A DNA stretch of 64,000 nucleotides from positions 165,587 through 229,586 of the forward strand of contig DLST01000015.1 in NCBI GenBank assembly GCA_002500745.1, given 5' to 3'. This DNA is from Sphingobacterium sp. UBA7855. Its GTDB lineage: Bacteria > Bacteroidota > Bacteroidia > Sphingobacteriales > Sphingobacteriaceae. How positions within the stretch are numbered: position 1 is the stretch's first letter; every line of letters starts with the position of its first letter. This document shows, piece by piece, positions 27,250 to 34,103 of this stretch. Under the pieces are notes generated by a model. That model made no database searches and was not told the DNA's origin. It saw nothing but the letters and a program-made list of their open reading frames with translations. Position numbers and translations under genes: made by a program.

Positions 27250-27273
27250 AGGGTTTGCAATGAAGCAAACCCT
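27250..27273. terminator. Bidirectional terminator between convergent genes
   Basis: Perfect 9-bp arms AGGGTTTGC (27250-27258) and GCAAACCCT (27265-27273) with a 6-nt loop. In the minus direction it is followed by TTATTTTTTT, a strong U tract, so it mainly serves the gene ending at 27300. It also lies 12 bases after the response regulator stop. Confidence 0.85.
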
Positions 27274-27299
27274 TTCCCATAAAATAAGAATTACGCAAA

Positions 27300-27791
27300 T
27301 TATGTCGTCTGATCAAGTGGATCTTTGGATTGATAAAGCTCCCCGATCTTCAATACGGTACTGAATGTTTTTGGTTTACTTTTTCCAAAATTCAACACAC
27401 CCGATACGCGGATTCCTTTTCCTTCCAAGGTGCTGAGTTCACCTTTCTTTTTGAGCAATTTAAAGCGGACGGATACGTCGGAGTTCCCTTCCTTCTTCTT
27501 ATCAAAAGGCACCACCACAATCTGCTCCAGATTGACCACCAAAGCAGGATGGCTGGGTTTGACCTCCTTGATCACCAAATTTTTAAGTGCCTCGTCTTTC
27601 GATTGCGTACGAAAAACAAAGACGCCACTTTTTGTCCGGTAGTCGCCGCTATATTGCCCCGGTCTGTCCTGAAACAGGTAATTGACCTCCATCGAAACAA
27701 CCTCGTTGAAGAGCTTCTGCTTTTGTTTTGCCTTTAAGATGAGATAAATGAAACTCAAAACAAGTACCGTGAGTGCTATAAAAGTTGCCAT
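27300..27791 (-). CDS. Membrane-anchored protein of unknown function, paralogue of 24045-24536
   Basis: Unrecognised protein of 163 residues, the same length as its paralogue. An N-terminal TM segment (FIALTVLVLSFIYLIL) is followed by a Lys-rich linker and a soluble domain with PGQYSG, VFVFR, NLVIKEV, VSVRFKLL and FSTVL in the same order as the other copy. Both genes are on the minus strand and bracket the plus-strand kinase and regulator, so the locus is copy A, kinase, regulator, copy B. The arrangement suggests that the proteins act in or are controlled by this signalling pathway (inference). No enzymatic motif is visible. Confidence 0.7.
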   Translation of the reverse strand: MATFIALTVLVLSFIYLILKAKQKQKLFNEVVSMEVNYLFQDRPGQYSGDYRTKSGVFVFRTQSKDEALKNLVIKEVKPSHPALVVNLEQIVVVPFDKKKEGNSDVSVRFKLLKKKGELSTLEGKGIRVSGVLNFGKSKPKTFSTVLKIGELYQSKDPLDQTT

Positions 27792-27805
27792 AATAAAATA
27801 GTTAA

Positions 27806-28024
27806 TTAATAGGAACAGGCGAACTCAAAAATAAGGTAATCGTCTATAGCACACGAAAATGGGAAGGGGACAAATGGGGGACAATTGAAAATTATCCCGC
27901 AACAGGTCAAGAAAGGCCTATCGGAAGGACAGACCTTTTAGTGATTTCAGCTGTTATACTATACATTAAAGAGAGAGACGTTATACAAAGTGTTTGGGAG
28001 AAATTCGTAAGAAGAAACGCTTAA
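27806..28024 (+). other. Open frame of 72 codons without a start; possible gene remnant
   Basis: From 27806 to a TAA at 28022-28024 one plus frame is open and reads as ordinary protein sequence (for example WGTIENYPATG and RTDLLVISAVILYIKERD), but it has no ATG, GTG or TTG start. It overlaps the promoter region of the minus-strand gene at 27791. It could be the decayed 3' end of a lost gene or chance; I do not recognise it. Confidence 0.25.
27826..27833 (-). promoter_or_regulatory. Promoter -7 box for the second 163-residue protein gene
   Basis: TATTTTTG on the minus strand matches TAnnTTTG and is identical to the box upstream of the paralogue. A -33 element is not obvious. The start codon is at 27791. 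Confidence 0.4.
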
Positions 28025-28028
28025 AAAC

Positions 28029-28059
28029 TTGACAAAAAGTAACTTTTAAATTACCTTTG
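28029..28059 (+). promoter_or_regulatory. Promoter of the toxin-antitoxin locus
   Basis: TTG (28029-28031), 20 nt, then TACCTTTG (28052-28059), a textbook Bacteroidota promoter. The toxin ATG begins only 4 nt after the -7 box, so the transcript should begin at or next to the start codon. Confidence 0.75.
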
Positions 28060-28063
28060 TATA

Positions 28064-28418
28064 ATGAGAGTTAGAGAGGTAATCGCTTTTAAAAATTATT
28101 TTGAAGACTTCCTTTTGGATCAGCCACAAAAGGTACAGGACAAAATTTTTAAAATAATTGAAGCAATAGAAACGCTCGAACGGGTTCCGAGTAATTATTT
28201 AAAACATTTAACAGGAACTGACGGATTATATGAAGCTAGGATTCAGCTTGGATCCAATATATGGCGTGTGTTTTGCTTTTTTTGATGGTGATAAGCTCGT
28301 TGTCCTAATGAATGGTTTTCAAAAGAAAACTCAGAAAACTCCAAAGAATCAGATTGAAAAAGCATTAAGTATCATGACTGAGTATTACGAACAAAAAGGT
28401 AGAGAAAATGGAAACTAA
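28064..28418 (+). pseudogene. HigB/RelE-family toxin gene, frame broken at a T7 run
   Basis: The first frame (73 residues, MRVREVIAFKNYFEDFLL...GSNIWRVFCFF) ends at a TGA formed by the last T of TTTTTTT (28277-28283). Skipping one T continues as DGDKLVVLMNGFQKKTQKTP to 28418, giving a 117-residue protein of the expected size for the Gp49-like HigB/RelE group (RNase interferases that cleave mRNA at the ribosome). WRVFCFFDGDKLVVLMNGFQKKTQKTP is the family's usual core once joined. The break may be a real inactivation, a slippage-based switch, a +1 frameshift at UUU-UGA, or a sequencing error. The restored frame overlaps the antitoxin gene by 11 bp. Confidence 0.8.
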
Positions 28419-28698
28419 GAACTGGAAAAATATTAAAGATGATGTTTACGGGAAAGTAGGCACCGAGAGAAGAGATGAACTAGATAGAGATTTTGAATCT
28501 TTTAAAATTGGTCTGCTGCTTAAAAAAGCACGTGAAGAAAGAAATATTACGCAGTCCGAGCTTGCTCAACTAATTGACAAAAAACGTGAGTATATTTCGA
28601 AAATTGAAAATAACGGCGGTAACATTACACTAAAAACATTATTTGACTTCGTTGAAAAGGGATTGGGAGGCAAAGTCAATATATCATTCGAGCTCTAA
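28408..28698 (+). CDS. HigA/XRE-family antitoxin
   Basis: Protein of 96 residues with an XRE-type helix-turn-helix in its second half (IGLLLKKAREERNITQSELAQLIDKKREYISKIENNGGNITLKTLFDFVEKGL). It neutralises its cognate toxin and represses the operon in known HigBA systems. The toxin-first order is typical of HigBA. The gene is intact while the toxin frame is interrupted, as expected if toxin loss is tolerated but antitoxin loss is not. The N-terminal 30 residues (acidic, with Trp) probably contact the toxin. Confidence 0.88.
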   Translation: METKNWKNIKDDVYGKVGTERRDELDRDFESFKIGLLLKKAREERNITQSELAQLIDKKREYISKIENNGGNITLKTLFDFVEKGLGGKVNISFEL

Positions 28699-28752
28699 TC
28701 TCTCAATATTATTGCAGAAAGATTCCATTGATGGGGTGTTAAAGTACTGGAG

Positions 28753-28783
28753 AACAAAGTGAGCACAGGGCGCTCACTTTGTT
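28753..28783. terminator. 12-bp perfect hairpin between convergent genes
   Basis: AACAAAGTGAGC (28753-28764) and GCTCACTTTGTT (28772-28783) are perfect complements with a 7-nt loop. It lies between the antitoxin stop at 28698 and the convergent ManC stop at 28877. U tracts are weak on both sides, but stem strength and position suit a bidirectional terminator. Confidence 0.7.
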
Positions 28784-28876
28784 ATAGAATAATGGTGCTA
28801 CCTTTAAAACACCACTTGGTAAATCCGAATTAACTTATCAAACTTACTACAATTTAATTGAACATGATGACGTCCA

Positions 28877-29875
28877 TTAATCAATCAACTTCGACTGATG
28901 ACGTTCTAACGTATTGTAAATCTTTTTAACATCTTGGGATTTTTCCTTCTGCAATACCAAGATCGCATCTTTGGTATGAACAAGAATGCTATCGCGCAAT
29001 CCCACAAATGCAGTATAGATATCCGTCCCGATAACCATGTTGCCGTTTTCATCTACAGAGTGACCTGTCTGCTTTAAGTAATCGTACATTGATTCAAAAG
29101 AGCCCAAATCTGACCATTGGAAGCTTGTAGCAACCACGCGAATTTTCTTGGAGCGCTCCATCACTGCATAGTCAATGGAAATTGATGGAATATCTTTCGA
29201 AAGCTGAAGATCGAGCTCACCATTTTGACGATGTTTCCAAGCGTTATAAGCTGTTGCATACACTTTAGGCTCAAAATTTTGAAGTTCTGCCAAAAAGGTA
29301 TCTGCTCGAAAACAGAACATGCCCGAATTCCAAAGAAAATTGCCACGTTCAATAAAGTCCTCTGCCGTATCCTGGTTTGGCTTCTCACGGAAAGACAATA
29401 CTTTGTCCTCCTTATATTCAATATAGCCATAGCCCGTTTCAGGTCGGGTTGGCTGAATACCAAAGGTAACGATATAGCCCTTATTGGCTTTTTCAACGCC
29501 CTCTTTTATGGCCGCAGCATACGCTTCATCACCCACAATGACATGATCAGACGGTGTAACCACCAAAATATCGTCTGGTTGCGCCGCAAAGGCAGCAAAG
29601 GCAATTGCAGCAGCGGTATTGCGCGGGGTTGCTTCAACAATATCGATGTAATCAATCTTATTGTTTTCCATCACCTCCCTACTCAAGGTATGATTGTCGC
29701 GATTTCCAACCACAATCACCTGTCCACACAACGTTTGATTGCGCTTTACAGTCATTTCAAACAATGATCCATCCTTAAATAGCGAAAGATATTGCTTCGG
29801 GTAACTTTTCCGTGAAAGTGGCCATAGACGGCTCCCTACACCACCGGTTAAAACAACGTGAATGATAGTGCTCAT
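28877..29875 (-). CDS. manC: Mannose-1-phosphate guanylyltransferase
   Basis: Nucleotidyltransferase of 332 residues that makes GDP-mannose from mannose-1-phosphate and GTP. VVLTGGVGSRLWPLSRKSYPKQYL is the GMP signature, VTPSDHVI holds the metal Asp, YGYIEY and FREKPNQDTAEDFIERGNFLWNSGMFCFRA are family motifs, and SFQWSDLGSFESMYDYL ends the core. The isomerase domain of long ManC proteins is absent, so it is the monofunctional form. It follows a cytidylyltransferase gene by 5 bp as the last gene of a three-gene unit. Confidence 0.93.
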   Translation of the reverse strand: MSTIIHVVLTGGVGSRLWPLSRKSYPKQYLSLFKDGSLFEMTVKRNQTLCGQVIVVGNRDNHTLSREVMENNKIDYIDIVEATPRNTAAAIAFAAFAAQPDDILVVTPSDHVIVGDEAYAAAIKEGVEKANKGYIVTFGIQPTRPETGYGYIEYKEDKVLSFREKPNQDTAEDFIERGNFLWNSGMFCFRADTFLAELQNFEPKVYATAYNAWKHRQNGELDLQLSKDIPSISIDYAVMERSKKIRVVATSFQWSDLGSFESMYDYLKQTGHSVDENGNMVIGTDIYTAFVGLRDSILVHTKDAILVLQKEKSQDVKKIYNTLERHQSKLID

Positions 29876-29880
29876 AATCT

Positions 29881-30303
29881 TTATTTTTTCTCGCTTTCTT
29901 TTTCAGCAACCACCCGGCGCAAGCCTGCACTGGAAAAACGGTGTGTGCGTTTATTGTAATAGATATCGATATTTTCCTCCACACAATAAGAGCGCCCAGT
30001 AAAATCTTTATCCCGATATTCCTCACCGATAATACGGATATCAATCGGAAAGGCTTTGATGATATCAATCAAATCCTGTTCGGTCTCATAGGGGATAATT
30101 TCATCCACATAACGGCAGCCTTCCAACTGCACATAACGTTCTACAATAGTCTGTGTTGGTTTTGCTTTCTCGGGAAAGACTTCTGATGGATCCGTATTTA
30201 AACCGACAATCAGGTAATCGCAATTTCTTTTTGCTTCTTCAAGCATCATAATATGGCCAGCGTGCAGTAAGTCAAACACGCCAAAGGTAATTCCAATTTT
30301 CAT
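29881..30303 (-). CDS. TagD-like cytidylyltransferase, second of a tandem pair
   Basis: Nucleotidyltransferase of 140 residues in the HxGH superfamily. GVFDLLHAGHIMMLEEAKRNCDYLIVGLNTDP contains HAGH, VERYVQLEGCRYVDEIIPY and IRIIGEEYRDKDFTGR are conserved, and HRFSSAGLRRVV replaces the RTEGISTT motif of TagD. Enzymes of this type couple CTP (or ATP) to glycerol-3-phosphate, ribitol-5-phosphate or related phosphates. It is a close paralogue of the gene just upstream, 36 bp away. CDP-glycerol-like product is only a guess. Confidence 0.82.
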   Translation of the reverse strand: MKIGITFGVFDLLHAGHIMMLEEAKRNCDYLIVGLNTDPSEVFPEKAKPTQTIVERYVQLEGCRYVDEIIPYETEQDLIDIIKAFPIDIRIIGEEYRDKDFTGRSYCVEENIDIYYNKRTHRFSSAGLRRVVAEKESEKK

Positions 30304-30339
30304 CTTACAATCTGTTCTTAAAAGGTTGATGCGCGTGCA

Positions 30340-30780
30340 TTAGATAGTTTTTAGCGCAGGTTCATGTTCTGTGCTGGCATCTGCCACAATCCGTCGCAAG
30401 CCAGAGCTGGAAAAACGGTGATCTCGGCTATTAAAATAAAGCTCAATACCTTTTTCCTCACAGTATGCTCTTCCCGTAAAGTTCTTCTCGCGGTATTCAT
30501 CACCGACTATCCGTACATCAATATTAAAGGAACGTAAGATATCTTCGAGATCCTGTTCGGTAGCATAGGGAACAATCTGATCCACATATTTACATCCTTT
30601 AAGCTGTACATAACGCTCCACAACGGTCTGAACAGGCTTATTTTTTTCTGGACGGTCAAGTGTCGGATCTGTCTGCAATCCACAAATCAAATAGTCACAT
30701 TGTCTTTTTGCATCTTCCAACATTTTGATATGCCCTGCATGCAGCAGATCGAATGCACTGAACGTAATACCTATACGCAT
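30340..30780 (-). CDS. TagD-like cytidylyltransferase, first of a tandem pair
   Basis: Protein of 146 residues starting MRIGITFSAFDLLHAGH, aligned to the start of its neighbour. Upstream in-frame ATGs at 30804 and 30801 and a GTG at 30810 would add 8-10 residues. It carries HAGH, VERYVQLKGCKYVDQIVPYATEQDLEDIL, VRIVGDEYREKNFTGRAYC and HRFSSSGLRRIV, nearly the same as the second copy. The few extra C-terminal residues (STEHEPALKTI) are the main difference in length. It is the first gene of the unit with its paralogue and manC. Having both retained suggests divergence in substrate or dosage. Confidence 0.82.
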   Translation of the reverse strand: MRIGITFSAFDLLHAGHIKMLEDAKRQCDYLICGLQTDPTLDRPEKNKPVQTVVERYVQLKGCKYVDQIVPYATEQDLEDILRSFNIDVRIVGDEYREKNFTGRAYCEEKGIELYFNSRDHRFSSSGLRRIVADASTEHEPALKTI

Positions 30781-30851
30781 CCCTTTTTCTGGAATATTCA
30801 TCATAGTCACATTGATTTTAATGGAATAGAAAATTTATTGTATTCATCTAT

Positions 30852-30859
30852 CAAAGATA
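30852..30859 (-). promoter_or_regulatory. Promoter -7 box for the cytidylyltransferase-manC unit
   Basis: TATCTTTG on the minus strand matches TAnnTTTG. TTTG lies 15 nt upstream, closer than the usual spacing. Transcription would start near 30848. Confidence 0.45.
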
Positions 30860-30912
30860 AGATATATCTAATAACAAACGGAGGGAGATTTGGTTCAATA
30901 ATTATCGTTTAT

Positions 30913-31434
30913 TTACAGTACCATTCCGATCTCATGATGCCGAATATACAAGTGCGCACAAGCTCGCGCATCAGAAAGTGCCTCATGGTGGTTGAGTTCA
31001 ATACCAAGCACCTCACAGCAGGCGTTTAAACGAGCGGGCTTAAATCCTTTACCTTGGTAAATTTTAAAGGTACATTCCCATTTTTCCTGCAAACCAAGTT
31101 GGTCGTAAGGTAAGTTGTAATAATTCATGGTTTTGCGAAGCACCCCGCGATCAAAAAGCTCATTATGCGCGACCATAATGCGATTATTAATAAACGGATA
31201 AATCTGAGGAAATATATCTTTAAAGGTAGGTGCTTGTGCGGTGTCCTTAGGTCGGATACCATGCACACGCGTAGTCTGCCACATGTATTGATTTTGAGGA
31301 GGCTGTATTAAAGAATAAAATTCATCCACAATAATTCCCTGCTCAACAACGACCAGCCCAACGGCACAAGCCGAGTTCTGATTCGCTGTGGCTGTTTCAA
31401 AATCTATTGCGGTAAAACTTAATCCTGATTGCAT
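30913..31434 (-). CDS. DEDDh 3'-5' exonuclease (DnaQ-like)
   Basis: Exonuclease of 173 residues. FTAIDFETAT gives the first Asp-Glu, MVAHNELFDRGVLRK the second conserved region, and NHHEALSDARACAHLY the His-x4-Asp of the DEDDh class. It is a free-standing protein like DnaQ-family exonucleases or the exonuclease part of Bacteroidota epsilon-like proteins. It removes nucleotides from DNA or RNA 3' ends in repair or proofreading. It has no evident link to polysaccharide synthesis and sits as a single gene with its own promoter match. Confidence 0.88.
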   Translation of the reverse strand: MQSGLSFTAIDFETATANQNSACAVGLVVVEQGIIVDEFYSLIQPPQNQYMWQTTRVHGIRPKDTAQAPTFKDIFPQIYPFINNRIMVAHNELFDRGVLRKTMNYYNLPYDQLGLQEKWECTFKIYQGKGFKPARLNACCEVLGIELNHHEALSDARACAHLYIRHHEIGMVL

Positions 31435-31457
31435 AGTCCCCTCTTCTAAAGTTGAGG

Positions 31458-31488
31458 TAAAATTACTACTTTTTTAATTCTACCCAAA
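31458..31488 (-). promoter_or_regulatory. Promoter of the exonuclease gene
   Basis: TTTG (31488-31485), 19 nt, then TAATTTTA (31465-31458), one mismatch to TAnnTTTG, followed by about a 24-base distance to the ATG at 31434. Confidence 0.5.
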
Positions 31489-31502
31489 CTCCGCGTGCTA
31501 AA

Positions 31503-32624
31503 TCACACGCCACGTTGCATTAAGGTACCTGCAACCTCTTTTTGCGGCATTTCAATAACTTTTGCTTCTGGTGCCAACTTAACCTGGGGCGCAAGAGCTT
31601 TCTTCCTTCTTCTATGCGCTTTAAGCTGTTTTAATCGGCGGTGACGAATAGCATAGCGCTCCTCCCCTTTGATATAATAGTTATTAAAAATATGTTGCTT
31701 CCAGGTAAGATAAAAGGCACTGAGCCCACCAAGTATCGTAATAGCGAATGCCCACTGAATGGACGCACCAAACTGTACAATATAGATCACAGCAGCACCA
31801 AGAGCCAATTGGACTAAGCCGTATCCAACAGAAACTTTTAAGCTACTATGTCCTACTTCATTACTTAGCATGTGTAACAAAAACGTACGGTGTGGCTCAA
31901 AAATATGGTAACCTTGATAAACGCGGCGCGCTACAGACCAACCTATTTCTATACCATAAACAGCTAGAAAAAGGATATAGGTAAAATCTCCGGTTTTCAT
32001 AATCAATTTGCCCAATGCAAATAATAACATAAAAGATAATACAGCCGGGCCGACATCACCTGCAAAGCACGCTGCCTTTTTGCGGAAATTGAAGAATCCA
32101 AAAACAACAACTCCCAATAACGTATAGATAAGGAAGTCCTGCTCGATAAAATTGATCTTGGTATTTACATAGGCTAAAAGACTGCCCATCACCAAGGTGC
32201 AAAAAGCAGTCATACCGTTTATGCCGTCCATAAAATTGTAGGCATTGATTACACCTATCGTAAAGACAAAAGCCAATACCAAATAATACCAAGGATAGTT
32301 AAAGACACCAAACTCATAGACCATTAACAAAACAGATGTAAAATGTACTGCTAGACGCCAATTTGGATGTACACCCCTGATATCGTCTAGGAAAGAGATA
32401 TAGGTTAATAGCGTTAAGCCTAAAAAAAACCAAGGATATTGGTAACCGGAAGAAATAAAATATATAATCGAGGCGGCATAAAAAATAATACCTCCGCCGC
32501 GTATGGTGATCTTCGTGTGCGAAGAACGTTCGTTGGGTTTATCAATAATATTAAACTTATTAGCAATCCTCAGATATACTAACTCTAGCAAAAAAAGGAT
32601 TATCAGCGTAAAAATATAAGTCAT
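31503..32624 (-). CDS. WecA-like undecaprenyl-phosphate HexNAc-1-phosphate transferase
   Basis: Polytopic membrane enzyme of 373 residues, a paralogue of 10057-11016 (shared NERSSHTKIT-RGGGIIFY, NAYNFMDGINGMT, CFAGDVGPAVL and EPHRTFLLHML). It has about 10-11 TM segments and a basic C-terminal tail (RHRRLKQLKAHRRRKKALAP) of some 50 residues absent from the first copy. It starts lipid-linked oligosaccharide synthesis with GlcNAc- or related HexNAc-1-phosphate. It lies just downstream of cluster 2 but has its own promoter match, so it may serve cluster 2 or general O-unit synthesis. The two copies imply two separately primed glycans. Confidence 0.9.
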   Translation of the reverse strand: MTYIFTLIILFLLELVYLRIANKFNIIDKPNERSSHTKITIRGGGIIFYAASIIYFISSGYQYPWFFLGLTLLTYISFLDDIRGVHPNWRLAVHFTSVLLMVYEFGVFNYPWYYLVLAFVFTIGVINAYNFMDGINGMTAFCTLVMGSLLAYVNTKINFIEQDFLIYTLLGVVVFGFFNFRKKAACFAGDVGPAVLSFMLLFALGKLIMKTGDFTYILFLAVYGIEIGWSVARRVYQGYHIFEPHRTFLLHMLSNEVGHSSLKVSVGYGLVQLALGAAVIYIVQFGASIQWAFAITILGGLSAFYLTWKQHIFNNYYIKGEERYAIRHRRLKQLKAHRRRKKALAPQVKLAPEAKVIEMPQKEVAGTLMQRGV

Positions 32625-32656
32625 AAAATATAATTAGTGAGTCACATAAAGCTGTG

Positions 32657-32664
32657 CAAATATA
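32657..32664 (-). promoter_or_regulatory. Promoter -7 box for the second WecA-like gene
   Basis: TATATTTG on the minus strand matches TAnnTTTG, with the ATG at 32624 about 30 nt after the expected start. No clear -33 element is seen. The 207-bp gap otherwise holds only AT-rich sequence. Confidence 0.45.
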
Positions 32665-32831
32665 ATAATTTTAATTTTTATTTAAAGACGGATAAACATC
32701 TTAATTCGCTACAAAAAAAATATAATTTTTACATAGCGAATACAGTGCCATAACATTAAATTTATTCTAAGGTGGATATTAATAAATAAAATGTTACAAA
32801 AAAGCCTACTAGCTATAGTAGAATGAATTCG

Positions 32832-34103
32832 CTATTTAATTAATCGATCTATAAGATCAATGTATTTTTGGACAACAACTTCCTTTGAATAGGTAGCTTT
32901 GATATGATGTAATCCATTTTGTCCCATTTTTTTATAATCTAGCATTTTTGAACTTCTGAGAAATTGAGCCATCGTATTCACTTTATCTTGTAAAGTATTT
33001 TGCGTAATGATTTTTGCACAATCGTAGTTTCTAAGGAAATTGACTATTGGAGAGCCTTCACCGGAACATACTAATAGCGGTTTTTCGCAAGCCATAATAG
33101 TATAAACTTTTGAAGGAAACCCGTGCCCCTCCATTTCCTTCGACATAAATATAAATTGTATATCAGCAAAAGCAAGAAGATGGGGCATCAATTCGCGCCT
33201 TTGATAGGGTAGAATATGAACGTTCATAAGACCATTCTTCTTTACATCATTTTCCAAATCTTGCTTTAATACGCCTTCCCCTATAATATAAAAGTCAAAC
33301 GGTTCTTCTTTCAATTCGTAAGCTAAAGCCAACAACGGTTCCCAATCCTGAGCGTGGCCGATGTTGCCAGCATACATTAGCTTAATATGATCATTTTGCA
33401 AAAATATAGTAGAATTTAGATTAATTTGATCTAATGGCTTATAAAGGTCTATATCCACAAAGTTTGGAATTATATGCAATTTTCTTTGATCTTCGAAACG
33501 GCTCTTAATAGTATTATAAAAAATTTCATCAATAGTGGTAATAGCATCTGATTTATTGTATACGTATCGCTCCATCCATTTTAAGAAATTTATAATGACT
33601 TTGGATTTTAAGTTTCGCTGCTCTATTAAAAAATCTGGATATATTTCCTGAACATTGTAAATAACCTTCGAACTTTTAATACGACCAATTAATAAATTAA
33701 TTAACCCAATTGTTAAAGGTGGAGACGGCGATAGTATAGCAGAAACATTTTTTTCATTAAGAGCTAAAAAAAAAGAAATGATATGCCAATAAACAAAGCA
33801 TAAAATTCGCATTAACAATGATTTAAACTTTTTTTGAGGAACATGCAATACCCTAATTCCATTAAAATAACTTTCTCCAAAAAGTCCAAACCACCTCCAT
33901 TTTATCGGCTGTTTTTCGATCTCATCTTTAATTACATTATAATGAGGAGTGGTGGTCAATACAACTACTTCATAACCTTTACTCTGAAACCCTTTCGCAA
34001 TATCATTATATAGATATGCAGTCGATACACCGTCTGGACTAAACACCAAACTATGAATTAAAATTTTCTTGTTTTTACTCACTACTAAATTTGTTCTGAC
34101 CAT
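32832..34103 (-). CDS. wbuB: WbuB-like glycosyltransferase (probable L-FucNAc/L-FucNAm transferase)
   Basis: GT4-type glycosyltransferase of 423 residues. LIHSLVFSPDGVSTAYLYNDIAKGFQSKGYEVVVLTTTPHYN is the WbuB/WcaI N-terminal pattern; IYNVQEIYPDFLIEQ, YAGNIGHAQDWEPLLALA, FIFMSKEMEGHGFPSKVYTIMACEKPLL belong to the same group. In E. coli O26 and related clusters WbuB follows fnlABC and transfers L-FucNAc. Here it overlaps the 3' end of the FnlC-like gene by 19 bp and is the last gene of cluster 2. It should add the Fnl product to GlcNAc-PP-undecaprenol or a similar acceptor (inference). Confidence 0.85.
   Translation of the reverse strand: MVRTNLVVSKNKKILIHSLVFSPDGVSTAYLYNDIAKGFQSKGYEVVVLTTTPHYNVIKDEIEKQPIKWRWFGLFGESYFNGIRVLHVPQKKFKSLLMRILCFVYWHIISFFLALNEKNVSAILSPSPPLTIGLINLLIGRIKSSKVIYNVQEIYPDFLIEQRNLKSKVIINFLKWMERYVYNKSDAITTIDEIFYNTIKSRFEDQRKLHIIPNFVDIDLYKPLDQINLNSTIFLQNDHIKLMYAGNIGHAQDWEPLLALAYELKEEPFDFYIIGEGVLKQDLENDVKKNGLMNVHILPYQRRELMPHLLAFADIQFIFMSKEMEGHGFPSKVYTIMACEKPLLVCSGEGSPIVNFLRNYDCAKIITQNTLQDKVNTMAQFLRSSKMLDYKKMGQNGLHHIKATYSKEVVVQKYIDLIDRLIK

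Noticed and set aside
28230-28418. A separate small gene starting inside the toxin gene
   Set aside because: Its second half continues the toxin sequence exactly after one T is skipped, and its first part is out-of-frame toxin DNA. It is the downstream half of the broken toxin gene.
29775-30068. A minus-strand reading frame of 97 residues overlapping manC and a cytidylyltransferase gene
   Set aside because: It lies in another frame across two well-supported genes and has no recognisable features.
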